A stretch of 64,000 bases of DNA, taken from NCBI GenBank assembly GCA_024516155.1, contig JAJJXM010000018.1, positions 682,001 to 746,000 on the forward strand, written 5' to 3'. Under the pieces are notes generated by a model. That model saw nothing but the letters and a program-made list of their open reading frames with translations, had not been told where the DNA came from and did not search any database. This document shows, piece after piece, positions 37,096 to 47,826 of this stretch. The number at the start of each line of letters is the position of its first letter. The first letter of the stretch is position 1. This stretch comes from Pyronema omphalodes. Taxonomy: Eukaryota; Ascomycota; Pezizomycetes; Pezizales; Pyronemataceae. The position numbers and the translations under genes are program-made.

Positions 37096-39496
37096 GCAAT
37101 CTGGTCTGCAGTTTTGCGTTACTAAGCCTCCTAGCAGACCCAGAGATTCGCCAGGGTACTTTCGAGTTCTATCGGTTCGCCAGAAGCTTCTCAAGCCTCC
37201 TATGTAATACTCTGGATAGTAGTTCGGCATTCTTAGCGGGATCTTCGCGTTTCTGCGGCGGTACATCTTTCGATTATTTCCTAACGTTCGGTTCTCGTGC
37301 AGCTCAAATTGATTCTCTTTGGCTCCCCGTGGTTCGCAGTTCATAGCCTAAGGTTTGATTGCGGTTTATGTATCAAGTTTCCATAAAGTTTTTCAGCGGC
37401 TCTTATGCAGCACCGATCGATTCCCTTCGGCCCCGTTAATTTCCCTTGGTTCCCCTTGGTCTCCGTTGGCTCCCTTTGGTTCACAGCTCCCACAAGGTTG
37501 CAGCGAGTGACTACGCATCATGCGGAATGGAAGCTCCAAAGACGCATCAACAAATGTTCTAGGGGCTTGTCATTCCGCCTCCTTACACTAGCGGCGGGCT
37601 CCCGAGATTAGTTGTTCCTTGGACTTGCCATATTGCGGGGAGGGTTGGAGCCAATGGAAGATGCATGTGGTTCCCTGTGGTTCAGCGTAGTTCAGCGTGG
37701 GGTGGTCCTGGCGGATAGACTGGGTTATATACACGGGCCGAATCACAGACGATCTGGGAACACGTTGTTGGCGAACTTTATCTTAGAGGTTTCCAGAGAA
37801 AGGTTGTTTCCGGGGTTCGTTGAACTTCGTTTGAGGACTGTTGGATTGAGCTGAACTTTGTCAGAGCTTGATGACGCAGGCGACGAATGGTTCGAATAGA
37901 CGACGCAATGGTTGACTACTCCCTATGGATGCCAACCGGATGGATTGTTGTATCGCAGCGGCTCACTGTCTGCGGTTCCAAAGATACTGCTACGCGTTCT
38001 GCGCTCCGTTGAATCTCGTGCTCAAAGGTCCGTGCTGTGATAGGGACGATGGCAAGGATGATGGCCATCCATCATCGCCGTGCATGAGGGTCGCATGGTT
38101 GGGCGGCCGGATGTCTGATAGGATCAGATCGGCAGATGAGGCCAACGCATGATGGCTCATGATTGCTGGGACTGCTGCATGCGCGTTGCATTCGTTTGGA
38201 GGTTTGGTTCTGGGCGGAACAAGGTTACCGTTAGGAGGGAGGGAGGGGAGGAACGACAGATGAAGGGGGTTTTGGAGGATTGTGAGAATGAGATTGTATC
38301 AATTGTTGTTTGGATATATGTAATTGCAACTCTGTAAATACTTTAGATGGTTAAAATATCATTCTTCTTGATGGATTTCCAAGTTGGAGGAATAGTTGAA
38401 ATGATAACTATAGACGGATCTTCCCTGGTTCATTGGATCTGAAGTTCCCTTTCCTGGTACCACTCGTCTTCTCCCGGTGGTTTTGTGTAAACCAAAGAAT
38501 CAGCAACAACTGACAGTGCTGTAACAACTTCACTACGTACCACCCGCACACGCATCGGTCTTGAGAGAGGTGGATAGAAGAGAGAGATAGACGAGCGAGA
38601 GTGAGAAGACGAGAGTGTGAGACAATGAGAGAAGGAGTTGGATGCACAGAATGAGTAGAATGAGGAGGTAGAGTAAGGAATGCACGAGCAGCTTCGACCA
38701 AGGAACGACAGCAGATAGAAGCTGAAGCAACAGCAACAGTAACAGCAATCAGCTCGAAAATACTGAATGCCCCTCCCCCCCCCCCAAAGAGCAAAAAGCA
38801 CAGTGAAAAAAACACAGTAAAACAACAGCAACAGCAACAGAACAACAACCACCACCACCACCACCCCATACCGTAACCCGTCCGTCACCTAACCTTCCAC
38901 TTTTACCCCACGCAGCTGAACTTCTTTTCACCACCATCATCATCATCATCACCATCATCATCATCAACTCAAGAAACGCATCGCCAACTCAGGAAAACTC
39001 CTCGCCAACTCAAGAAACAGCCTCGTTCTGCATTCTAATCCCGAGAGAAAGCCTGTTCCAGTCCAGCTAAAAGCACGCTACCCCAAGGGCCATCCAGAAG
39101 CACCGAGCCAACCAGCCGACCCACGCTACCAGCAACCACCAAACCCGCTCACCGCGAGAACGCCTACCAACGCTCACCAACGCCGCCACCACCACCTCCA
39201 CTCGAAAGACAAGCCGCCTACCCCGACACCACCCCCAAGGCAACCTTCAAACACCGAGACGAAGCACCAAGGAACGAACACAAAGAGTTACGAACAAGCA
39301 TAGAGCGCCCGTAATAGAGCCCGCGAAGAATCCCAACCACCCCTTAACGAATCCAGTAGCAGCAGAGGTCAATAGGCAACCAACCAAACGACTGCTATCT
39401 GCCTACATCCAAGAGATTCTACCGTTACTTCACGGCTATCATACCCTGCACTCTCTCGGTTTCGTTTCCTATCTAACCCTAAGCTTGTCAAACTTA

Positions 39497-39513
39497 CCCC
39501 CCCCCCCCCCCCC
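39497..39513. repeat. uninterrupted run of 17 C
   Basis: Seventeen consecutive C lie in the presumed KCS1 leader or promoter, about 300 bp before its start codon. Comparable runs occur elsewhere in the window (850-863, 38775-38785, 45972-45987, and 15 G at 54096-54110). Confidence 0.9.
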
Positions 39514-39802
39514 GTTGACCTTGCCTCTCTGTCTTGGAAGGGAAATTCCACTCTTGTCCCTCCATTCACTCACACACTCTCCTGCTTTGCCACAGCAGAA
39601 CACAGCATCGACAGAAAGTGCTTCTTTACTCAGACACTACTGAATACGAGTTCCACATCACTTCCTGTTTCGTTTGATCTGCTTCGTGCTGTCCCGTTCG
39701 CTCGTCCGTTTTCTTTCACCAAGAGCCAGTGGTTATCTCATCGCGGCGATAACATCGAAAACATTACCTTTGGTTTTACCTGGCTCCTATAGCTGGCTTC
39801 CA

Positions 39803-39832
39803 ATGACTCCTCATGCCAGCCTCGCTCTATGA
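39803..39832 (+). promoter_or_regulatory. short upstream reading frame overlapping the KCS1 start
   Basis: An ATG 10 bp before the KCS1 start opens a nine-codon frame (MTPHASLAL) that ends at 39832, inside the KCS1 coding region and out of frame with it. If it lies in the mRNA, it could lower KCS1 translation by leaky scanning. The transcript start is not known. Confidence 0.35.
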
Positions 39833-42800
39833 TTCCCCCTCTCCTCCAAAGGACACCCCCCCAATTCCTCCTCCTGTTGGACTTGATCAGACAAACACCT
39901 CGCCAGTCTTGGGTTCGTCGTCAATTCCATTGTCTATCCCCAACAGTGCTGCTGCTCCAGGCGAAGAGGATCAGGAGAACCCCGCCGCAGCTGCACCTCA
40001 GGCACGATCCGTGGACACGGATACGCCATTATATACCCGTTCCGAGACCCCGACTGCTTCTTCTTCCTCGGCCGAACGTCTTCATACCTTGTCTACTTCG
40101 GCTTCTTCGCCCCAGCTATCTTCGCAAAGCTATGAAACAAAGACCACCTCTATTGAGAAGGAACATCGTAGCCGTCCCTTCCCGCGTCCGTGGAAGCATT
40201 ATCCCGGTGGTCCCCTCCAGACTTTCACCCTTCCCGAATCGGATAGCTTCGACTCGTCACGAGGTTCCCATGAACACCCTCATGTCCCTCCTTATATAAG
40301 TCCTGCGGACAGCCCAATAGATCATCCTTCCACCCCAAGAGATATTCGACCCGAGGATCGCCATAGGATTACAACTGCTCATCACCTACTCGATAAGACT
40401 GTCAATTGGCCTGGAAGGTTTACATCATCGACAACCACCTCTCTCACTACCAATGGCAACCAATATGGCCGCTTTGCAGAACAACCCTTCGGTCTTTCCT
40501 CAGAACTCGACGCTAGGGAGGTTGACTATGGAGCAGTCGAAGATTACGATATGGACGAACCGACGTCTATCTCGGCTGTCATGGCTAGCGAAAGCAATTC
40601 TCGAAGTAGGAAGGGAAGTCAACTCTTGGGTTTGTTTAAGGAGAACAATAAGGCTATTGAAGAGCGAGGAAGAGAGAAGCAACGTCGCGAGGAAAGAGAA
40701 AGAGAAAGGGAAAGAGAGAAAGAGAAGGAACGGCAAGCCAAACGACGGACGAAGGAAAGAGATGAGAAAGCGAGAGATCGAGAGACGGCTGCAAAAGGTA
40801 TTGAAAACAGAAAACCCCCTTTGCATGCTGAATCTTCGACCGAGAATATGGGAAATTCTACCGCTGCTGCTGCTACTTCTACTTCGTTACAAAACTGTTC
40901 TGATCATTCCTTCTTTCTACCAGTTTCGCGTACGCAAGAAGAAAGATGTCCTCCTCGATTGTCATCTCGTGATGTCAGTTCCAATGAAGCTGTTCCAGGT
41001 GATACGTCGCCCACGAGGTCTGTGGTACCTGCTTTTGTCGCGAACGCTTCTCCCCTCGTGCAAGGCACGGACTCTCCTAATCCAGTACCAGTAGATGAAA
41101 GAGAAAGACGAAAGTCTACTACAATTGTCCGGCCAACACCCACGTGTGAGGAGGGTTCGGCTGATTCTGGATATCATCAAGGTGACGAGCGATCGCTTTC
41201 ATCACTGGAAGCACCAATCGAATCTTCGGCGAGTTCTTATGCGTCTACGGTTGTCGATCGGAGACTTAGAAAAAATTCTATCCTTCTCGAACAGGATGAA
41301 ACGGAATCTGAAGACCATCCACCTTCTGATCACAGCACGTCTGATCATGATGAGGAAGATGGAGAGGATGAAATTAGCTCAGCTGTTTACTTCCCCCATA
41401 CTACTCCTTCGTTAACTAGGACGACTTCTTCTACAACTATTTCAGCAAGGGTTCAGGATAACGCATCAGATCAGTACCCACCTCCAAGGAAATCTGACAC
41501 CTCCGAAGCAGGCAGCAGGATATACCAGCATGTCAATAGTTCCAAGGTCGACCTAGCGATTGTCAACGGAGACGATGAGGTTTTGTATCATGCGGCTGAC
41601 CAACGTCGTCGGGTATCGTTCTCGGAAGATGATAATTGCTCTTCGATAGTTTCGGGCTTTTCGGATGCTTCTGATTGCGATGAGAGTTCAACTGATGATA
41701 TTGAACGAAGTGTACTCGAGGATTCGGATATGGAGTCGTCAATAGCACCTTCTGGTGAACCACCGAGGAAAACTAGGCCATATCAAGTTCCAAGATCGAA
41801 ACATCAGACACATCAGGAAGCACCTCCTTTAGGAGCTGTCGAATTGAAACCGTATAAACATCAAGTTGGAGGTCATACAGCGCTTTTCAGATTCTCAAAA
41901 AAGGCGGTTTGTAAAAGTTTAAGCAACCGAGAAAATGAGTTTTATGAGGCAATTGAAAATAGACATCCTGAGTTATTGAAGTTTTTACCCAGGTGAGTGG
42001 TACCCCATGTGACAATGTTCAAACAGTATTGACGAGTGATAGATATATTGGAGTTTTGAATGTAACCTGGAAACCGAAAAAGAAAAAGACCAAGCGTAGC
42101 GATGGAACTAGTTCTCATGGAAGAAACACAGAATCAAGGAATGAAGGGACGGAGAAAGATGGAAATGGTGTGTCGGAAGGTGTTGCTTTTGGACCTCCAT
42201 TACCTCAGGTAGTGCTGGAACAAAACCGACACATCATCCCTGATAACCTCTTTCGAGCCTCAACTTCCGCCCCATCACCATCCCGACTCCACGAGACCAT
42301 GGAATCGAAAAACTCCGGTGGTGCCGACAGCGCTAGTGGAGTATCAACCGATGACGACAGGGTTCCGAAGCGAAAGCATTCCTCCTGGGGTGCTACAGTA
42401 ATCAATAAACAGCTCCAAGAACAGGTTCTTCGCGAAGTCTTTTCCCCTCCTCCTCCACATCGACACCACCACATGCGGGGTCGTTTTAACTCCCATAAAC
42501 GTCGTGGGTCCGTTGCGAATATCGAATCCAGCCGGGACCCACGTTTCCGCCGTAGCACCACGGATGTTGGCCCCGCGGCTTCAAGATCAGTAGAAGGAGG
42601 CCTCGATGAACCTCGTCATGGTCTCTACGTCCGCACTGATGACCGACGCTGCGCCAGCAGCACAGATCTCCGTTCTTTGGCTAAGGGAGCATTATCGGAA
42701 GACGAACTTCCCAAAAGCGATGTACCCTCGACTCCAATTCCAAGGCTTAGAACGCAATCTAGTAGCGAGCTAAGATCGCTGACTAGGGATTTCGATAACG

Positions 42801-43759
42801 TCACTATTGAACCTCCTACGGATGATGGATACAATGGAGACCATGAGGATGCAGTGTTTCATATGGATGACGAACCGGAGACCTCAGTCAACCCTACTCT
42901 AGCCCCTGCTCCTGCCGTACAACAGAAGAAGGGAACTTGGGCGGAGAGGTGTATGACGAGAGTTGCTTCTAGTCCCGCTGCCGTGCCGAAGTTTGCAGAT
43001 GATGGAACCGCATTACCGTCTCCTGCTGCGCCAGAACCACCCAAGGAGCGCCGGGAGTTATTCTTGCTTCTGGAGGACTTGACAGCCGGCATGAAATCTC
43101 CTTGTGTTCTGGACCTAAAAATGGGTACACGACAATACGGAGTAGAGGCCTCTGACAAAAAACGGAAATCCCAAGCACGGAAATGCGCCGCTACCACCTC
43201 TAGGGAACTTGGAGTTCGGGTTTGTGGTATGCAAGTTTGGAACGCCAAAACACAGACTTATGTTTTCCAAGACAAATATTTTGGACGCGACCTTAAAGCT
43301 GGAAGAGAATTTCAACAAGCTTTAACTAGGTTTCTTTATGATGGTAATGATATGCAATCTATTAGAAGACATATTCCTACCATGTTAGTCAAACTTAAGG
43401 CCCTGGAAAAAATGATTAGGAAGTTACCTGGTTATAGGTTTTATGCGTCGAGTTTGTTGGTCTTGTATGATGGTCAGGATAAGGAGAGGACTATTGATTT
43501 GAAGATTGTGGATTTTGCAAATTGTGTCACAGCTGAAGATCCGTTGCCCGAGACAGCGACATGTCCTCCGATGGATAGAGCTGGTGTAGATAGAGGATAC
43601 CTTAGGGGTTTGAGGAGTTTGATGAGTTATATTCGTGCAATTTGGAAGGAGGTTGCAGGGAGTGAATGGGAGGAGCGAGGAGAGGAGGGTAGGGAAAGAG
43701 AAGAGTGGGGTGAGAGTTATGGAGGATGGGAAGATGACGGTGGGGAAGTTAGTACATAG
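39813..43759 (+). CDS. KCS1: inositol hexakisphosphate kinase (Kcs1/IP6K type)
   Basis: Two exons, 39813-41992 and 42043-43759, are joined by a 50-bp intron (CAG/GTGAGT donor, GATAG acceptor). The join rebuilds [14 protein letters not shown], a hallmark of fungal Kcs1, and gives 1,298 residues. The enzyme phosphorylates IP6 to the inositol pyrophosphate 5-IP7 and acts in phosphate, vacuole and stress signalling. The kinase domain is split as in yeast. The N-lobe entry ([17 protein letters not shown]) is at about 690-740. A long Ser/Arg-rich insertion follows. The catalytic part has the inositol-kinase motif P1080CVLDLKMG1088 (PxxxDxKxG), the ATP-pocket SSLLVLYDG and the metal-binding [13 protein letters not shown]. 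The first 680 residues are Ser/Pro/Thr-rich and disordered, with a charged RE/KE-rich coiled segment near 285-335. The acidic Gly/Glu tail after the kinase domain is species-typical low complexity. Identification is firm. Confidence 0.95.
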
Positions 43760-44513
43760 TGTACGGCACTAAGGAAGCTCAAGAACCAATAACCCGCGAA
43801 ATATTATTCAAAACCGGGTCCTGGTCTTTTTATCTATCTATCTAACCTAACATATTTTACTAAACCAAAAAAAAGGCCAACATTTATATATAGTTTTTTA
43901 TTGGCTTTTTTTTCTATCTTCATTTTTCTCATTTTTTTTTTGCTTTTTGTTTTTCGTTGTCATTGTCATTGTTGTCATCGTCATTGTCATTGTCATTGTC
44001 ATTAAGGTCTTGTGTGTTGTTATTTTTTTTGTTTTTGTTTTTTTTTTGTTACTTTGCTTTGGCTTTGGCTTTATGGGTTTTGGAAAAGGGAATTGGAATT
44101 GAATTTGGAATAATGAGAATAACTAACTTGTCTGAAAAAACAAAAACAAACAAAACAAATATGCATACGTACATTACAAGTACATATATACGTTGATGTG
44201 GTCTCTACCTTTTTCTTTTCGGATTTTTTTCTTTTCCAGATATATATACTGGTCGTTGTTTGTTTTGCTGTTTGTTTTGCTGTTTGATTTGCTGTTTTAT
44301 TGTGCGGTTTTTTTGTCTTGTCTTTTTTTGTCTTGTTTCTTTTTTGTCTTGTCTTTTTTTGTCTTGTTGCTTTTTTTGTTTGGTCTTGGGTCTTGGGTCT
44401 TGGGTCTTTTGGTCTTGATTTTTTAGACCTGAGGGACCTGAGGGACCTGAGGAACCTGCGGACCTTGATATGGGCCTTGATATGTGGGCCTTGATATGGG
44501 CCTGGATCCGATT

Positions 44514-44620
44514 TACTGGCTTGCTACTGGCTTGCTACTGGCTTGCTACTGGCTTGCTACTGGCTTGCTACTGGCTTGCTACTGGCTTGCTACTGGCTTG
44601 CTACTGGCTTGCTACTGGCT
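44514..44620. repeat. 11-bp minisatellite (TACTGGCTTGC)n
   Basis: Nearly ten head-to-tail copies of TACTGGCTTGC without visible mismatches, which suggests recent expansion or ongoing homogenisation. Confidence 0.95.
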
Positions 44621-44690
44621 TTTGATGCCTTTGATGCTTTTGATGCTTTTGATGCTTTTGATGCTTTTGATGCTTTTGATGCTTTTGATG
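44621..44690. repeat. 9-bp minisatellite (TTTTGATGC)n
   Basis: About seven or eight copies of TTTTGATGC directly abut the preceding 11-bp array; the first unit is one T short. Confidence 0.9.
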
Positions 44691-45539
44691 GAAAGGGCCC
44701 GTGTTGTATAACTTTTTTTTGTGGCCCTTTTTTTTGTGATTGATATTTGATGCTGATAATTTACTGTTGAGGCTGATGTTGTTGGGGCTGATGTTGGGGC
44801 TGATGATGTTGGGGCTGATGCTTTACTGTTGAGGCTGATGCTGTTGAGGCTGATGCTGTTTGGCTGTGCTGATGATTTGTTGAGGCTGATGATGTTTGGC
44901 TGTGATGTTTGGCTGTGCTGTGCTGTCTGGATTTTTGCTGATATGATTTTTGCTTGTCTTTTGTTTCTCCCTTTTTGTCGTTTTGATTTTTTGCTATCTG
45001 GCTTTTTGCTGCTCTGGCTTGTTGCAGTCTGGCTTTTTGTGCTGATTTTTGCGCTGACTTTCGTTTTTTTGTACTGATAATGGCTTTTTGTACTGATACT
45101 GGCTACATGGCTACATGGCTGGTCGTCTTTTTTTTTTGTGCTTTACTTCTGCTTTACTTATGGACTTGCGATTTATGCTTCGATAGCTGCTGGAAGATAT
45201 AGCTGCTGGAAGAAATATCTGCCGGCCGGAAGAAACCCCAGCGGAAGCCCCAGAGAAAGACCCCGAGGCATATCATAACATAACATAAAAAATCTCAAAT
45301 AAATAAATAAATAACCTATTACACACATCTTCTACCACTTCTTCTACCACATCTTCTGCCACCTCTGCCACCTCTACCACCTCTACCACATCTACCACAT
45401 CTACCACATCTTCTACCACTTCTTCTGCTACTTCTACTTCTACTTCTACCGCTGCTGCTATTTTATTTTTATTATACGCATCCGAGATATGTGGGAATGG
45501 GATTGAAATTACTTTTTTTGTTTTGTGTATGATGGTTGG

Positions 45540-45785
45540 GGATGGTTGTGTATGATGATGGTTGGGGATGGATGGATGGTTGGGGATGGTTAGGGATGGG
45601 GATGGATGGGGATGGTTGGGGATGGGAATGGGGATTGGGGATTGGGGATGGATGGATGGGATTGGGGATTGGGGATTGGGGATTGATGGTTGGTGATTGA
45701 TGGATGGATGGATGGTTGGGGATTGGGGATTGGGGATTGGGGATTGGGGATGGATGGGGATGGATGGGGATGGATGGGGATTGAT
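45540..45785. repeat. (GATTGGGG)/(GATGGTTGGGG) G-rich minisatellite
   Basis: About 245 bp of GATTGGGG, GGGGATGG and GATGGTTGG units. Runs of GGGG separated by three-base ATT loops recur at about 45630-45690 and 45715-45755, a sequence able to form G-quadruplexes on the plus strand. The unit resembles TTGGGG telomere repeats of ciliates, but nothing here marks a chromosome end. Confidence 0.9.
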
Positions 45786-45971
45786 ATTTTATGGTCAAGG
45801 AATTCTATATCCTGCCCGAGCCTATAAACCCTTTGCCCTTTGCCCTAGTTTAAACCCATCAAACCCTTCAAAAATAATACCGATAGCTATATATGACGTC
45901 ATGGTATTACACAATACACTACAATACACTACTCTACTCTACACTGCGTCAAGGAGGTATCGCTAATACCA

Positions 45972-45987
45972 CCCCCCCCCCCCCCCC
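45972..45987. repeat. run of 16 C
   Basis: Sixteen consecutive C within the KCS1-NLR repeat block, preceded by an ACC. Confidence 0.9.
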
Positions 45988-46198
45988 TGGCTTCAAGTGA
46001 GCGTGGGATCTGGGATCATGGAAACTTGATGTGTTGAGGGTTGTTATGTAGGGGATGTTATGGAGGGGTATGGAAGGGTATTGTATGGTATGGAATTGGT
46101 GGGTGTGGTATGGTATGGAAGGGTATGGAATTGGTGGGTATGGTATACGCTATGAGCGCCGAGGAGGTACTGGCTGCTGGTTGGTTCGTTGGCTGCTG

Positions 46199-46341
46199 GT
46201 TGGTAGGTTGGTAGGTTGGTAGGTTGGTAGGTTGGTAGGTTGGTAGGTTGGTAGGTTGGTAGGTTGGTAGGTTGGTAGGTTGGTAGGTTGGTAGGTTGGT
46301 AGGTTGGTAGGTTGGTAGGTTGGTAGGTTGGTAGGTTGGTA
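46199..46341. repeat. 8-bp minisatellite (GGTTGGTA)n
   Basis: About 18 exact tandem copies of GGTTGGTA over 143 bp, flanked on the left by related TGGTTGG words. Perfect identity implies recent expansion. Confidence 0.95.
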
Positions 46342-47086
46342 TATAAGCCAGTTTATCGGCTACACGGAATGTGTTAAATATGCGGACGAGCTCGCTGAGT
46401 CACTAACAGTACCGCAGTGGCAGTGGCGCCGGCAGAATGTCATAACTACAACTACAACTACTAAACCTCCTCCTACCTCCTACACCCTCCTCCTCCTGCA
46501 GCTTCAGCTTCAGATTCTGGGAAATCTCACTATATTTCATAAGTAGTACGTCTTGCTGTAATGAAAATAATGAAAATAACGAAGACAATGCGAAGGTTTG
46601 TGAATGCAGAAAACGCCGAGGAAGTTGAAGCATGATGCATCACTCGAATCACCAGTCACCATCAACTCCTCTCTCCTGCCGTCAACACTCCTCCAATCTT
46701 GGCTAACAATCTTCTGTGCTCGCTTTCTATTCTCCTTGAATTGTCTTTCACTCTCCCCTGCTCGTCTCTAACTCGCCTGCACCTCGTTCCACTTCCCTCA
46801 AATTGTCGTCTTGACCTTACTGCTCGAGCCTTCATAGTATCCATATCTTCCTTTCCCCCACGTGCCTATGTCGTTAGACTAGTGTGGAATGCAGGTTATT
46901 TCACAATGGATACTTGCAGTTCTCGTAAAGCTTCATCAGATAATATTATAGAGACCAATGACTTGACACAACAAGAATTTTACAAACTGATTCTGCGAAA
47001 TACAAACTAGCAGTAGATAAACGAGAACAAACTAACAGGCCTTTAATCAATGTGACAGTCGTAAAAAGATGAAAATAACCATCCTC

Positions 47087-47617
47087 CCCTCTTTCCCTCT
47101 CACCCTCTTTCCCTCTTTCCCTCTCACCCTCTTCCCTCTTTCCCTCCACCCTCTTTCCCTCTTTCCCTCTTCCCCTCACCCTCTTTCCCCTTTTCCCTCT
47201 TTCCCCCTCACCCTCTCACCTCTCACCCTCCACACCCTCTCCCCTCTCACCCTCTCACCCTCTCACACCCTCTCCCCTCTCACCTCTCACCCTCTCACCC
47301 TCTCACCCTCTCACCCTCTCCCCCTCCACCCTCTCACCCCTCACCCCTCTCACCCTCTCACCCCCTCACCCCTCTCACCCTCTCACCCTCTCACCCTCTC
47401 ACCCTCTCACCCTCTCACCCTCTCACCCTCTCACCCTCTCACCCTCTCACCCTCTCACCCTCTCACCCTCTCACCCTCTCACCCTCTCACCCTCTCACCC
47501 TCTCACCCCTCTCACCCTCTCACCCTCTCACCCTCTCACCCTCTCACCCTCTCACCCTCTCACCCTCTCACCCTCTCACCCTCTCACCCTCTCACTCTCT
47601 TACCCTCTCGCCCTCTC
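47087..47617. repeat. pyrimidine minisatellite, CTCTCACCC unit
   Basis: About 530 bp of pure or nearly pure C/T with regular A. The left part is CCCTCTTT-type and irregular. From about 47377 to 47592 it becomes an almost perfect 9-bp array of CTCTCACCC, roughly 24 copies. The strand asymmetry (purine/pyrimidine) could support triplex structures. It ends 210 bp before the NLR stop codon. Confidence 0.95.
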
Positions 47618-47826
47618 CGGACACACCAACCACAGCTATATCTCGAATGACTGCATGAAAAAAGAAAATGATGAAAAAAAAAAAAAAACAAAGACATCCA
47701 AACATTTCAAATACATCGACCAAATCCGCCTTACTAACCTAAACAATAAATGTCTCAGATTCCCATACCCATCCTCGGAGGTCTTCCTATGCTATCGGAA
47801 TCGAATATCGGCTTATCGTTGACGTT

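Larger units (their letters stand above)
31921..39802. other. gene-poor stretch with possible gene relics and repeats
   Basis: Nearly 8 kb with no firmly supported gene. It contains a possible relic at 33400-33928, the CATATGG-motif repeats at 36772-37095, and several short protein-like frames without a complete model. One minus-strand frame at 32183-32386 has a good GTAAGG donor but no convincing next exon; another lies at 35222-35560. CAT and ACC microsatellites sit near 38850-38970 and an uninterrupted run of 17 C at 39497-39513. The last kilobase (Pro/Thr/Ser-like, C-rich) is probably the KCS1 promoter and leader. Confidence 0.4.
43760..47826. other. intergenic block dominated by simple repeats
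   Basis: The 4 kb between KCS1 and the NLR are almost wholly low complexity. The first half is T/G-rich on the plus strand, with (TCATTG)n at about 43960-44000 and T-runs, then several minisatellites and TAC/CCA-type repeats at about 45320-45460. The last part is C/T-rich. No gene is supported; a few open frames are products of the repeats. Confidence 0.7.

Noticed and set aside
45540..46341. TTGGGG/GGTTGGTA arrays considered as telomere repeats
   Set aside because: Units vary, lie between two ordinary genes, and differ from the TTAGGG repeat of ascomycetes.
47069..47650. 193-codon Ser/Pro/Leu/His-rich frame
   Set aside because: It is a translation of the CTCTCACCC minisatellite. No start context or conserved sequence suggests a gene.
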